Below are positions 30,201 through 37,083 of a DNA stretch of 64,000 nt, piece after piece (position 1 is the stretch's first letter; every line of letters starts with the position of its first letter). Source of the DNA: Xanthomonas melonis (GTDB lineage Bacteria > Pseudomonadota > Gammaproteobacteria > Xanthomonadales > Xanthomonadaceae); contig NZ_JAJGQH010000005.1 of NCBI RefSeq assembly GCF_020783655.1, forward strand, positions 186,001 to 250,000, in the 5' to 3' direction. Position numbers and translations under genes: made by a program. A model generated the notes under the pieces. The model worked only from the letters and a program-made list of their open reading frames with translations, was not told the origin of the DNA and did no database searches.

Positions 30201-32655
30201 CCGTGCCTGCGTTGTCGAATGACCCGCTCATCGCGGCCGAAAGCGTATTGCCCGAGCCGGTACTGCCGCTTTGCGTGAACGCACCTGCGGTCAGCTGCAG
30301 ATCGCGTGCCGCATACAGGCTGCCGGCGTTGTCCAATGTGCCGGCCGTGCGCACGCGCGCACTGGCATCCGACGAGAACGCGCCACTTTGCGCGTTGCGC
30401 AGCGAGGCTGCCTCGACATCCAGTGCGCCGGCAGCAATCACCTTCGCGCGGTTCTGCAGTGCTGCGCCCGCCTGCAATGTCGCCGAGCCGGCGCTCTGCA
30501 CAGTGCCGTCCAACGCGAGGTCGGCAGCACTGGCGATGCGCAGGGTGCCACCTGCATCGATGACACCATCGTGCTCGACCGCCGCGCCGCGCAACTGCAA
30601 CGCGCCATCGCTACGGAGCTGGCCACGCTGACGCAGCGTGCCGTTCGCCTGCAAATCGATGGCCCCTGTCGAACCCACCACGGCATCGCTGGCGAGCTCA
30701 CCGCCTGCGGCGATCACCAACCCACCGGCGGTGGTCTGCAAGGTACCGGAGAGCGCGGTATCGCCGCCGCTACGAAGATTCACGCGACCGGCGTTGACGA
30801 CGCCGGATACCTGCGCATCCGCTGCGGCGTCCAGGTCCAAGGCAGCGCCTGCCACGGTGTTGCCGCTCAGCACCAGACTGCCACGGCTGCGCAGCGTGGC
30901 CTCCCCACGCTGGCTACCGATATCGCCGCGACTTTCCAGCTGCGCCGCGTCGATGGTCAGCGCATTGCCCGCAACGAACATACCGCGATTGACCAGATCA
31001 CCCGCAACCGCCGCCTGCGCGTCGCGTGCGGCAGACAGACTGCCTGACGTGGTCACGGACGCTGCTTGCAAACGCAGATCGCGGCCGGCGTAGCCGCTAC
31101 CGGCATTGTTCAATGCACCTGCGCTGCGCAGTTCAAGATCGCCACCGGCAGAGACTGCGCCACGCTGTGCGATGTCGATGCTCGCCGCATCGAGCGCCAC
31201 TGTATCGGCCGCGATCAACTGACCCTGCAGCTCCAGCCGGCCGCCGGCTTGCACACCGGCACCCTGCCCGGCCTGTGCCAGTCCCGCCAAGCGCACATCG
31301 CCATTGCCGTTGATCCGCAATGCAGTTGCCGCATCCAGCGTGCCGAGTGCATCGATGGTATCGGCGTTCAGCGCAAGCGCTGCACCACTCTGCAAGGTGC
31401 CGGAGATCGCAATCTGCGCCGCCTGCAGATTGGCGCCGGTACCACCATAGGCCACGCCACCGCTGCGCAACAGTCCATCGGCGCTCAGATCCAACGCACC
31501 GGTGGTATGCAGGCTGCCATCGGCATTCAATTGCGAACCGAACAGACGGATCGATCCTGCGCTGCTGCGGCCCACATGGTCCACCGCACCACCGGCTTGT
31601 GCATCAAGCATGCCGGCGGCGACCAGGTCGCCCGCAAGCGTCATGCTTGCCGCACGCAGGTGCACGTCGCCTTGTTGCGAGCCGAGCACGCCGCGCTGAT
31701 CCAGCGCGCCGGTGGCGCGTACATTCATGCCATCGCGCGCCACCGCAGTGCCGCCCAGACTCACCTGGCCCGCACTGTCGATCTGCAGATCGCCGCTCTG
31801 CGCCGCCAGGGTGCCGCGGCTGACCACGCCCACCCCGGCTTCGGTGGCGATCAGGCGGATGCGGTCGGCATACATGCCGCCCAGCTGCGCCACGTCGATG
31901 CCGATCGACGGCGGCGATCCATCGGTACCGGGCAGCACATCCAGCAGCATGCCGTCGTAGCTGACCCGACCGACGCCGGCGTTGGCCACCAGTTCCCGGG
32001 TCCAGATCGATCCCTCGACACCGAGCTGCCGAGACAGCAGATCCAGGCGGTCCACGGCGAACGCGTCCAAACCGTTGCTGCCGATCGTCAGCGCACCGCC
32101 GGTGACGCTGAAGCCATTCAACGCGCCATCGGCGCCGAGATTGGGGGTGCCGGTGGTCAGGGTGACGCGTGAGGTATTGAGGAATCCGCAGCCATCGCAG
32201 GAGATGCCGTTCGGGTTGGCGATCACCAGTTGTGCCCGGGTGCCGGCGATTTCGGTATAGCCCTGCAGACGGCTGCTGGCCGAGGTGACCTCGTTGAGGA
32301 TCAGCGAGGCGGCGCCGCTGCGCTGCAGATTGTCGTTGCCGGCCACGTAGCCGCCCAGCTCGGTCCTGGAGATCTGTGCGCTGTTGTTGAGGATCAACCC
32401 GTTCGGGCCGACATTGAAGGTGCCGTAGCGGTTGTGCGAGATGCCGCGCGCATTGGGCGCCACGATATCCACCACCGGCACGCCGTTGGCGGCGACCTGT
32501 TGCCCCGGGGTCTGCCCGCCGGGGTTGGCCGTCGGTGCGACCTGCGCCCATGCCGGGAACGATGTCCAGGTGATGGTGACGCAGAGCAACAGCGCCACCG
32601 CGCGCTTGCCCTGTTCGGCCACGTAATCACGCACGCTCATCGCTTCGATGTCCAT
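18262..32655 (-). CDS. fhaB: Filamentous haemagglutinin / CdiA-type exoprotein with C-terminal nuclease toxin
   Basis: A secreted adhesin and contact toxin of about 4,797 residues. Start ATG 32655 (MDIEAMSVRDYVAEQ; AGAGAG site) gives the extended signal peptide to about residue 38 (FPAWAQ). The TPS domain (about 40-300) holds SHNRYGTFNVGPNGLILNNS and NPNGISCDGCGF, recognised by FhaC. A long beta-helix stalk follows, including four 258-259-residue tandem modules (about 745-1785) and LAAGNDV-type repeats. The last 130 residues are a DNA/RNA non-specific endonuclease (NS_2 type) with catalytic His in DVGGHAQA (about 4705), then NLFPQDSNFNNSAYK. Its neighbours are fhaC upstream and the immunity gene downstream. 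The frame is intact. The toxin end is AT-richer than the stalk, as expected for an exchanged module. Confidence 0.95.
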   Translation of the reverse strand: MDIEAMSVRDYVAEQGKRAVALLLCVTITWTSFPAWAQVAPTANPGGQTPGQQVAANGVPVVDIVAPNARGISHNRYGTFNVGPNGLILNNSAQISRTELGGYVAGNDNLQRSGAASLILNEVTSASSRLQGYTEIAGTRAQLVIANPNGISCDGCGFLNTSRVTLTTGTPNLGADGALNGFSVTGGALTIGSNGLDAFAVDRLDLLSRQLGVEGSIWTRELVANAGVGRVSYDGMLLDVLPGTDGSPPSIGIDVAQLGGMYADRIRLIATEAGVGVVSRGTLAAQSGDLQIDSAGQVSLGGTAVARDGMNVRATGALDQRGVLGSQQGDVHLRAASMTLAGDLVAAGMLDAQAGGAVDHVGRSSAGSIRLFGSQLNADGSLHTTGALDLSADGLLRSGGVAYGGTGANLQAAQIAISGTLQSGAALALNADTIDALGTLDAATALRINGNGDVRLAGLAQAGQGAGVQAGGRLELQGQLIAADTVALDAASIDIAQRGAVSAGGDLELRSAGALNNAGSGYAGRDLRLQAASVTTSGSLSAARDAQAAVAGDLVNRGMFVAGNALTIDAAQLESRGDIGSQRGEATLRSRGSLVLSGNTVAGAALDLDAAADAQVSGVVNAGRVNLRSGGDTALSGTLQTTAGGLVIAAGGELASDAVVGSTGAIDLQANGTLRQRGQLRSDGALQLRGAAVEHDGVIDAGGTLRIASAADLALDGTVQSAGSATLQAGAALQNRAKVIAAGALDVEAASLRNAQSGAFSSDASARVRTAGTLDNAGSLYAARDLQLTAGAFTQSGSTGSGNTLSAAMSGSFDNAGTVVARNALQIDAGSVRSSGQLGSEAAGVRLGSQGDMTLQGVVAAATTLQASAAGDLQQAGSLRAQSLALRAGRDLTAAGNLQSASTLDLQAQRALTFAGQGRAGGDASLRAATLTTRQDALLQGAGAIALDGATIDSRGTLDAGSDLQIRSQGDLTLAGVAQGGRDVSLDATGTLGNAAHLFAGRTLSLQAGSLDNTVNGVLAGEGNVALTTVAQLDNAGRVQAGGDLQISAASLDQRGSASAGNTLRATIAGTLDSRGNLVARNALQIDAGTLRSTGQVGSEAADVTLTSQGALQLDGVVAAATGLRATAGGDLQQAGSLKAQSVTLRAGRDLTANGTVQSASTLDLQAQRTLAVNGQASSTGDASVTGATILTGAAAVLQSGAAISVDGGSIDSRGSLDAATDLTVHSAGDLALAGVVQAGRDVALTATAALNNGAQVVAARDLHVQAASANNAATATLGALRDLRVDVAGVVENNGNLHGERGLALNTGTLLQRGRVYSGNALSIASTGAFENAGQLVSGKDLSIAADSIFSTGQLGSVNGALTLSSQNAIDLQGVVAAATTLQATAGTDLLQAGSLNAQAVTLQAGRDLTAGGTLQSASALDLQAQRSLTLNGQAQAGNDANLRGDNIATGAAAVLKSGVQIALDGAAIDSRGTLDAGGDLRLRSTGALALAGVAQAAGDVVLSADGSLRNAGQVVAGRDLTLQASAIDNADGGALAAERGLVLTTGALQNAGTLQSGDDLQITAASMTQSGTAIAGKALTADVAGLLDNRGTLIAKDALRIDVDSLRSSGQLGSETSTVVLSSRGDTVLQGVVAAANTLQASAGGDLQQGGSLKAQALALQAGRDLTAAGTLQSATLLDLQAQRSLVFDGQAASGGSASLRGASIATGQAAVLQSGGDITLDGAAIDSRGALDAAGDLALRSTGQLAVAGLAQADRNIVLSANDALSNAAQVVAGQNLTATAASAGNTGTGVLLAQGDATLSIAGLLDNAGAVRAGNQLTFGLGALRQTGQAYGVSGLGLTASGAVDNRGGLIGGNSLRVEAGQLSSSGQLGSERGAVAVISRGNLQLGGNLASAGAFSAQAGGTLAQSGNLSAGSTLELRASSDLTVAGQLAAQQLTLTSDTVLRQQGVVSGHSVSLQGARIENAGQTTAAGDLSLRAGDIAIAGTVGAGIAGDGSLGSAGTLRLTADRQLSASGSLLAGGTLLAQGSQLSLAGATTRATGNVALTTAGSLDHRGGDLLAGGMLTIQAGGAIDNGRLNGVGGQLQATQLGIDGGSLNNAGGRLVQSGVGQARLGLAGAFDNTAGTVASNGQDLTITAASVDNTQGRIDHAGTGTLAVTSRGGLSNASGRVLTQGQLTLGAAGTLNNQAGTVAAAGDASLTASSLANVGGSVAARALTVQSGGAVDNRSGLLQASGGGLSVRAASLANAGGTVQSVASGNLGGGLRIELDRGLDNGNGLIGASTDAVVTAENISSAGGSLQAARDLGITARGQLDNHQGGKLSAGRDLNVAVSGALLNGGGQLDAGNALTASGARIDNTQGSIVNNGGGLTRIVTGGDLTNTSGNLGGRGSVVIYAASIANNAGQLVAAGDLIANTNGLNNQGGSVYAGANVLLQRAGAFLDNRNGRIKGEQSVQLWLQSLSNAGGQIGAGSVSGGAGNVLIDTVGFDGGGSILAQNLLDLTLRGDYTHRAGADLVSNGDFNLRVGGNLVNEATLKAARRLEITASSISNRAGANILSNDTRLNGGNLIDNAGNISGNGALSLVANSVYNTGSVVGGNVSVNTGTLVNGADFGGATGNAAYGSALLGSTGNMNLVVRDQLLNRDARIFSLGNIAIGAAQDGGGTLVSRTGVVNNLSGSIEADGSILIAANQLNNRRRVLSTKTGPLSIAEQNEINATLPEDVIRVDPMPEVDPGTIVPSLYGGHTPGIYRSYEVVEREQLLAASAESRIAAGSNIGIAANVTNNTSTIAAAGALWLNQYGVSGISDSIVSLGDSALNQALGLRQTVNYTDTQYIAQAVYNDCMQPVGGRVLCYWETWENVVGRGTTDSSYIALGASMTGNQGVSINGANISNGAVGIDGRAVSGASLAAVGAQGGLSGRGRQSAASAGQQAVTGRANGGASSIRVATGTSGSAGTQVGANTQDATLATSGGIVAMSVAPVMSNDSGLARSTVDQATVQTTAAGTGIVVGANQGRVDVDPSSIPVTELVGGGQTSLAQIDLPIGGLYRLSNGTATDRTAMGRAATSLGGINAWRSNGPGRRYLIETDPRFVNYDNFISSDFLLDKLGVDPEWTQTRLGDGFYEQRLVLDQITQLTGRRYLSNYADGVAQYRALLESGVAAAGQLQLSMGVGLTAAQAAALTQDIVWMVEQEYQGQTVLVPVVYLASNSLQLRGNGALIAGGNVELNATNAMSNQGVIAGADVSVTAGNLLNQGRISGTGTVSLQARNDLLNQGQIQGRDVALAAGNNLVSEASRAINGAGILSGISASNTLQLMAGNDMTLTGTRVQAGGSAALIAGNNLSLTPSALRDDNGLLRGGDAVSLITGKDLIVSAGNDLQLHGVTIKAGGSAALQAGNDLSLTPATGLDGKPTTRTSISTGDSLQLTAGNDLTIRQAEVKAGGDLIAAAGNNLNVVSVLNETETDSYKSRNGKTRVTTTTTTQTIDQQALTAGGNLILSAGNDVNLVAAKLDAGKGLGVSAGNDINASTLTTVDTSDVLETRKRFRQTTSTRDETVHGTEFTAGGNLAMQAGNDITLTAASAATKEGGITLAAGNDVNLLAASEQHDAVQDMTKKKKGTFSSKTTTTHDAWQDTVAVTTTLSGDTVQIAAGNDLLSQGAQVASTGDVVLAAGNNLTLDTVQNTHSEEHEKTVKKSGLYGGGGFSVALGVTKKTDGLDVTEVTNTGSLVGSTDGSVTMTAGNKVAITGSDVLSATSTTIVGKEVTIAAAENTVDTVQTSKQQSAGITLGLTGGVVAAAQAAYSATKRGSEVEDDRLKALYAAKAGYAVSDGVAEYQAAAAAGSSMGGVSLRIGIGASSASSKTTTHEETTGGSRILSDGNVTIAATSGDLNVIGSKINGENVALSAANDLNLLSNLETNTNKSENKNAGGEIGVSVGTTTGVYLTAYAGKGSAKGNSDVHAESVVTANDRLTLVSGNDTTIKGAQAVGDRVLADVGGDLLIQSEQDTSDYKSKQQQAGMTLVWGFSGSSASYSQQKVNSSYTSVTEQSGIQAGNGGFDITVGGNTHLIGGAIASTADAALNRLSTESLTVDVLQNEAKAKASNIGVGAGTSGAGLVQSAASAGLSALGSANSNATSTTRSDIAAGAIEIRNKDLSALDGLKRSASVLDGNSVKAIDTNKLQEQVELSQVAGEVGFRTAREVIAARRDAATEELKAAAADYQAATTDEERAAAVVRRDAAQSSLKQWSDGGNAKMATQVLAGVFQASLGGGSALGAAAGVAANEGFLTKLSGVINKGMDGDGIAHEGAMNLASIGLGLIAGGLMGDATSGAIAANTSQQYGYYDYRDGKRQLLASDALREMAGGDEALLQGMRTLINEAIKNGADPASLAAALTTPGVANNMAGMALVEASAQKEYGKSFGALGVEDQKILLGMVGKVYVEGVQSIGPDGEPLAAIGSVEKLPAVEVVGKSSGVLLHAGQLVSGVIESGGRGVERASNWLGQDTALALAYVAMAAAGGPVKTVASTLFENSAPGEFLQSAKQKYLIDPFGKVIGTYGLGAQNEQQLDSVKPASSVMAEMGVNSAMSAIGATTAGAGAKSVVESAQGIGGKIDAAKDIKVELHEISDNNLTVKIDSSKAAKGTAEYDILNSPAARSPNTRYELDNGNSFKTNSAGQVEELSFTPSNVKVPRDSRQTAAGKEGRDTDVGGHAQACSQGGSCDGYNLFPQDSNFNNSAYKVFYENEIKRALNDPGRVVGQTTIKYGRARPDSPRPDTLSVTYTIDGKVRTRVFENESKKFPVDK
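21761..22991. repeat. Direct repeat copy B inside fhaB (partner 16061-17291)
   Basis: Encodes FhaB residues about 3221-3632. Nearly identical to the start of the displaced cassette and in the same frame. The match ends on one side at the cassette's unrelated 5' end and on the other where the two stalks diverge. Confidence 0.95.
22693..23922. repeat. Parent copy of the repeat found in the decayed fragment 10030-11259
   Basis: Lies next to and overlaps by about 0.3 kb the 21761-22991 repeat, so this part of fhaB has been the donor for two separate downstream partial copies. Confidence 0.85.
27300..30420. repeat. Four tandem ~777-bp modules within fhaB
   Basis: A GTGAGRTCGCG landmark recurs at 27650, 28424, 29201 and 29978 (spacings 774, 777 and 777), with similar flanking sequence: the protein unit contains GDLQQAGSLKAQ, LRAGRDLTAAGTLQSASTLDLQAQR and IDSRGTLDAG in fixed order. 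The units have diverged, so they are old, but they are long enough for unequal crossing-over to change stalk length. Confidence 0.88.
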
Positions 32656-32726
32656 CGTTTCTCTCTGGCCGCCTGTCGGCGGCATCAATCAGCACAGCGC
32701 GCTGCCGGTCGGCAGCGCGATCCAAA

Positions 32727-34427
32727 TCAGAACTGGTAGATCACGCGCGCGCCGTAAGCCGGCTGCGCGCTTGCAAAACCGTCGGGGCGGTGAATGGCCC
32801 AACCCGCGAACGCATCCACGCTGGCGCCGAACCATCCGCCGCGCAGACCCAGCGCACCGCCGACCAGACTGCGACCACGCAGCCCGCTGGCACTGGTGCC
32901 ATCGATGCGGCCCGCGTCCAGGCCCAGGTAGGGCGTCAGCCCGATCCGCTGGATCGGGAAACTCAGGGTATTGCGCCAGTACGCGCCTTTTTCCGCACCC
33001 AGGTTGGCTTCGCCATCGAAGCCACGCACGCTGTAGCGGCCGCCGATGGTGAGGAATTCCGAACCGAGCAGCAGTTCGCCGGCGGTCTGCGCGCGCAGGC
33101 TGCTTTCCCACGCCATCGCTACCGGGCCCAGCTTGAATGGCAGCGCCGTGCTCACATCCAGCGTGGTCACGCCATAGCGAAACGTCGGGAAGCCGATCTG
33201 CGGGTCGTAATCGGTCCACTGGCTGTCGAACCAGGGCGTACCGCGCCGATGCGCAATCCGCGCATCCAACTGCAGCGCGCCCAGATAGCGCCGATGTGCG
33301 AGATAGAACTCCGCACTGCTGGTATCGCGCCGCTGGATGCCGATTTCCACCCCGTCCAGGTAGCTGCGCGCACGCCGCCGGCCGATGACCACGCCGGCGG
33401 AGGTCTTGCTGGTGGCGTCGCGATGCAAGATGCGCTGCAGATCCAGCTGCACGTTGCTGGATTGGCCGCTGGAGCGAAAGGTCTGCAAAAACCCGTCCAC
33501 GCGCTGGTGATAGCGGTAGGACGATGCCGACAGCGCGAACGTCCACCAGCCCCACGGCAGGCTGTAGCCAAGACTGTTGCCGCGGGTGCCGCGCTCGTCG
33601 TCGCGGCTGGCCAGATCGTGGCTGTAGCCGACGCTGAGCAGATCGTTCAAGCCCAGCGGATTGTCCAGCGAAAGATCCAGCCCACCCTGCACACGACCAG
33701 TGGCGTCCACACCCGAATCCTCGGCATTGACCACACCGCGCCAGCGCCGGCCGTGCTGCAGGGTGATGACCAGATCCGATTCGCCCGGCGCGTCTCCCGG
33801 CGCGATATCGATCTTGGCGTCCTGCGACGGCAGGCGCTTGAACTGCTCCACCGCCTGTTCGATCGCGCGCAGGTCCAGCAGATCCCCGCCGCGCAACGGC
33901 AAGGCCGTCTTCCAGCCGGCGCCATCGGTGTCGGAAACCACACGCACCGCCCGCAGGCGTCCGGGCAGCAGTTCGAAGCGCAGTTCGCCACGCGACAGAT
34001 CCTGCTCGGGCACCCCGATGCGGGTGGTGACCAGACCACGCGCCACCAGTTGATCCAGGGCGCGGCGGCGGATGATGTCGATGCCGGTGCGGCCGATGCA
34101 GCGCCCCTGGTAACCGCGCAGCGATTTCCACAACCACGCAAAGCGTGCAGCGTCGTCGCCCGCGCCGGACAGGCGCACGCGATTGATCGGGAAACACAGT
34201 TGTTCCTTGGGCAGCACGGTGCTGCGTGCGTCCACGCGCTCGGGCTCCTCGCGCGGGCCGGCGAAAGGCGCCTGGCGCTCCTGCTCCTGACGGCGCTGGA
34301 TCTCTTCGGCCTGACGCAGCTGTTCCTGCCGGTCCAGGCTCGTCGGCGCAGTTTGTTGGGCAGCCGCCGGCCTGGCGACCGCCCACAGGCAGGCCGCCAG
34401 CACCAACGGTGCCGATCGCATCCACAT
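32727..34427 (-). CDS. fhaC: Two-partner secretion outer-membrane transporter (FhaC/ShlB family)
   Basis: Exports FhaB across the outer membrane. 566 residues: signal peptide ending near PAAAQQ, a Gln/Glu/Arg-rich linker (about 30-65), a POTRA-type region including CFPINRVRLSG, IIRRRALDQLVARGLVTTRIG and PEQDLSRGELRFELLPGR, then a 16-strand-type barrel with the loop-6 VRGFDGE motif and the terminal aromatic strand GARVIYQF. ATG 34427 has an AGGGGG site 8 bases upstream. It lies 71 bases before fhaB on the same strand, so fhaC-fhaB form an operon. Confidence 0.94.
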   Translation of the reverse strand: MWMRSAPLVLAACLWAVARPAAAQQTAPTSLDRQEQLRQAEEIQRRQEQERQAPFAGPREEPERVDARSTVLPKEQLCFPINRVRLSGAGDDAARFAWLWKSLRGYQGRCIGRTGIDIIRRRALDQLVARGLVTTRIGVPEQDLSRGELRFELLPGRLRAVRVVSDTDGAGWKTALPLRGGDLLDLRAIEQAVEQFKRLPSQDAKIDIAPGDAPGESDLVITLQHGRRWRGVVNAEDSGVDATGRVQGGLDLSLDNPLGLNDLLSVGYSHDLASRDDERGTRGNSLGYSLPWGWWTFALSASSYRYHQRVDGFLQTFRSSGQSSNVQLDLQRILHRDATSKTSAGVVIGRRRARSYLDGVEIGIQRRDTSSAEFYLAHRRYLGALQLDARIAHRRGTPWFDSQWTDYDPQIGFPTFRYGVTTLDVSTALPFKLGPVAMAWESSLRAQTAGELLLGSEFLTIGGRYSVRGFDGEANLGAEKGAYWRNTLSFPIQRIGLTPYLGLDAGRIDGTSASGLRGRSLVGGALGLRGGWFGASVDAFAGWAIHRPDGFASAQPAYGARVIYQF

Positions 34428-34986
34428 CTGTCATGCCCCCTGTGCCACGGTCGCGCCTGGGCGCGCCGCCGCCCGCACCGCCACGCCTGGCCGCCAGAAC
34501 GGCGACGCCAACCGAGGACGCGGCGAGTGCGGCGGTACTGTGCGGTCGCGTCAATGGTGCGTCAACGCGCGCTGTAGGGGCCACCCTGTAGGAAAAGCCT
34601 GACAATCAGACTTATGTGATGAAAATCACACTAAAAGTGAAGAATAGCGGGCCTCACTCTGCTGCATCGAATCGCATGACTGCGCAATCGCAGACGAAAC
34701 TTCGGCAAAGCCGCTAACAACTCCACCGAAACTGCCAATGTTCGGGAAAGCAGCTCTGGTATGTCCTTGCTGTGCCTCGCGCTCCGCAAACAGTCGACCA
34801 AAGCAATACCGGTTCCGCCCGTGCCTGGCTCCGACCGCCTTCATCGCAGGCATTCGCTAGCGGAATCAACCGATGAACATCGCACCAACGTTGTGACGAC
34901 GTCGTTTTTACATGGGCATACGCAGTATCGCCGATCCTTATAGCCGGGATCGCTAGTGAACTTCTTCCGTTCTTTGCCTGCATTCC
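34428..34986. other. Divergent promoter region between fhaCB and pgaABCD
   Basis: About 560 bases without a gene between two operons facing away from each other. It holds the Clp/Crp-type palindrome listed separately. Short frames on both strands have no motifs. Promoters for both operons must lie here; I could not assign -10/-35 boxes with confidence. Confidence 0.7.
34615..34630. promoter_or_regulatory. Clp/Crp binding palindrome
   Basis: TGTGA-TGAAAA-TCACA is a perfect TGTGA-N6-TCACA Crp-family site. It is 188 bases upstream of fhaC and 357 bases upstream of pgaA. In Xanthomonas the Crp homologue Clp binds this sequence and is released by c-di-GMP, so a shared switch for haemagglutinin and PNAG genes is plausible. 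Confidence 0.75.
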
Positions 34987-37083
34987 GTGCGGCTCGGTCG
35001 TCCTGACCGCCTAGGCGCACTCACCCCCCTGTTCGGCCTCGCATTGTTTGCCACCTGTGCGCCCCCCGCGCGCAGCGAAGAAGTGCGGCCCTCAGAGGTG
35101 ACTGACGCCTCCGCCTTGACCCCCATGCAGCAGGCCGAGCGACTCCGTGGCCAGCAGCGCTATGCGGATGCACTAGCGATCTACGAGCGGGTGCTGCGTA
35201 AGGACCCGCGCGACAAGGGCGCCTACACGATGCGGGCATTCACGCTTAGCGACCTTGGCAGCGCGCAATTGGCCGCCGAAGCGGTCTGGCGTCATCCCGA
35301 TTGGTTCTCGCAGCAGGAACGCGACCGTCTCGACAACGATCGCATCGCCCGCATGATCGGCTGGGCCAGTGCCGAACCGATCGATGCGGCGCACCGCTAC
35401 GCGGAAACCGATCAGGCATTGGCCAACGTGGCGCGCATCGAACGCAGCGCACCGCCGCAGGTTGCCGGCGAGGCGACGCGGCTGCGCATCGATCGCCTGA
35501 TCGCGCTCAATCAGCACCAGCGTCACCGCGATGTGGTGGCCGGGTACCAGGCGTTGCGCGCGCAGGGCATCGAGGTACCCACATACGTGCTGCCAACCGT
35601 CGGTGACTCGCTGATGGGGTTGCGCCGCCCTGCCGAAGCCGAAGCGGTGCTGCGTCAGGCCCTGCAGCACAACCCGGACGATTTCAATACGCAGGTCCTG
35701 CTGGGCTACGCCTTGCTCGAACAGGAGCGCTTCGATGCGGCAATGCCCGTGTTCGAACGCCTGGTCGCCACGCAGGCTCCCTGGCCGCGACGCGCTGGTG
35801 CCACCAGCGGTTACGAAAACTGGGACCGCTTCAGCGCCGACATCGCGCTTGCCACCGCGCGCTCCGCGGCCAACAACAATCGCAACGCGGAACGCCTGCT
35901 GCGCGAGCGCGTTTCCATCGGCCCGGACAATGCCGAGCTGCAGGCCGCGCTGGCGTCGATCCAGGCCCGACGCGGCCACACCACACAGGCACTGCAGCGC
36001 AATCGGATCGCACTGACGCTGGACCCGCACCAGAAACAGGCGCGCAGCGGCATGGTCGAAACCCAGCGCGATCTCGATCGGCTGGACCTGGCCGACGCAC
36101 AGTTCCAGACCCTGCGCACCGAGTATCCCGATGATGTGGGTCTGCAACGGCTGGGCGCGTCGCTGCAACGCCAGCGCGGCTGGCAGGTGCACCTGAGCCA
36201 GTCCTGGGGTCGCAGCGACAACGACGAGCGCACCACGGCGGTGTCGCCGCTGGGCAATCATTTCGGCGGAACGCTGCTCGAAGCCGAATCGCCCTTGCTC
36301 GGCGAACGCTGGCGTGTCGGCCTGCGTGGCCGCGACAATTGGGCGGATTTCCAGGACACGCGGGTGCGCTATCGCAGCTTCTGGCTCGGCACGCATTACC
36401 GCTACGACCGCCTGGATTTCAGCGCCTACGGCGGCCGCGCGCTGGACGACTTCGACCGCGATGGCACCGCATGGGCACTGGATGCCGGTTGGCGCTTCTC
36501 CGATGCATGGTATGCCAGCGTTGCCTGGCGCACGCGCGATCCGGAGGCCTCGTTGCAGGCACGCCGCCGTGGCATCACCGCCGACAGCATCGGCGCCAGC
36601 GTGCGTTGGACCCCCAGCGACGAACGCCGCTGGGAGCTGCAGGCACAGCGATTACGCTACAGCGATGGCAACCGGCGCAATCAACTGGATCTCTCCGGCA
36701 GCCAGCGGCTGTGGGCCAATCCGTATCTGCTGCTCGACGGGCTGCTTGCAGCATCGGTGTCCGCCGCCGAGGACGACCGCGTTGGCGATTATTTCAATCC
36801 GCGTCGCAGCGCCGGTGTCACTGCCGGCATGCGTATCGAACAGATCGGCTGGCGCCGTTACGACTATGCCTTCCGGCAGCGGTTGGAAGTGACCGTCGGC
36901 CCGACCTATCAGTCGGATTTTGGTAGCCAGTGGGTGCCCGCGCTGGCCTACCGGCATTTGTGGTCGCTGGGCGATGGCAGCGCCCTGACGTATGGCGTCA
37001 GTTGGTCGCGACCGGTCTACGACGGCCGGCGCGAACAACAACTTGGACTGGACCTGGATTTCCGATGGGGAGGTACGCCTTGA
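34987..37083 (+). CDS. pgaA: PNAG export outer-membrane protein (PgaA/HmsH type)
   Basis: 698 residues: signal peptide (GALTPLFGLALFATCAPPARS), then TPR-rich helical repeats (about 40-380, beginning QQAERLRGQQRYADALAIYERVLRKDPRDKGAY), then a beta-barrel of alternating aromatic strands ending LGLDLDFRWGGTP. This is the PgaA layout: periplasmic TPR scaffold plus barrel that exports de-N-acetylated poly-beta-1,6-GlcNAc. The start is a GTG at 34987, chosen because it leaves a clean signal peptide; no upstream ATG fits. First gene of a tightly packed pga operon. In X. campestris a related cluster has been called xag. Confidence 0.9.
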   Translation: MRLGRPDRLGALTPLFGLALFATCAPPARSEEVRPSEVTDASALTPMQQAERLRGQQRYADALAIYERVLRKDPRDKGAYTMRAFTLSDLGSAQLAAEAVWRHPDWFSQQERDRLDNDRIARMIGWASAEPIDAAHRYAETDQALANVARIERSAPPQVAGEATRLRIDRLIALNQHQRHRDVVAGYQALRAQGIEVPTYVLPTVGDSLMGLRRPAEAEAVLRQALQHNPDDFNTQVLLGYALLEQERFDAAMPVFERLVATQAPWPRRAGATSGYENWDRFSADIALATARSAANNNRNAERLLRERVSIGPDNAELQAALASIQARRGHTTQALQRNRIALTLDPHQKQARSGMVETQRDLDRLDLADAQFQTLRTEYPDDVGLQRLGASLQRQRGWQVHLSQSWGRSDNDERTTAVSPLGNHFGGTLLEAESPLLGERWRVGLRGRDNWADFQDTRVRYRSFWLGTHYRYDRLDFSAYGGRALDDFDRDGTAWALDAGWRFSDAWYASVAWRTRDPEASLQARRRGITADSIGASVRWTPSDERRWELQAQRLRYSDGNRRNQLDLSGSQRLWANPYLLLDGLLAASVSAAEDDRVGDYFNPRRSAGVTAGMRIEQIGWRRYDYAFRQRLEVTVGPTYQSDFGSQWVPALAYRHLWSLGDGSALTYGVSWSRPVYDGRREQQLGLDLDFRWGGTP

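Noticed and set aside
27300..30420. CRISPR array or satellite repeat
   Set aside because: The repeats are 777-bp coding modules of fhaB, not short repeats with unique spacers. No CRISPR-like array was found in the window.
32689..34605. A 638-residue minus-strand frame overlapping fhaC
   Set aside because: Out-of-frame shadow; the 566-residue fhaC frame carries the POTRA and barrel motifs.
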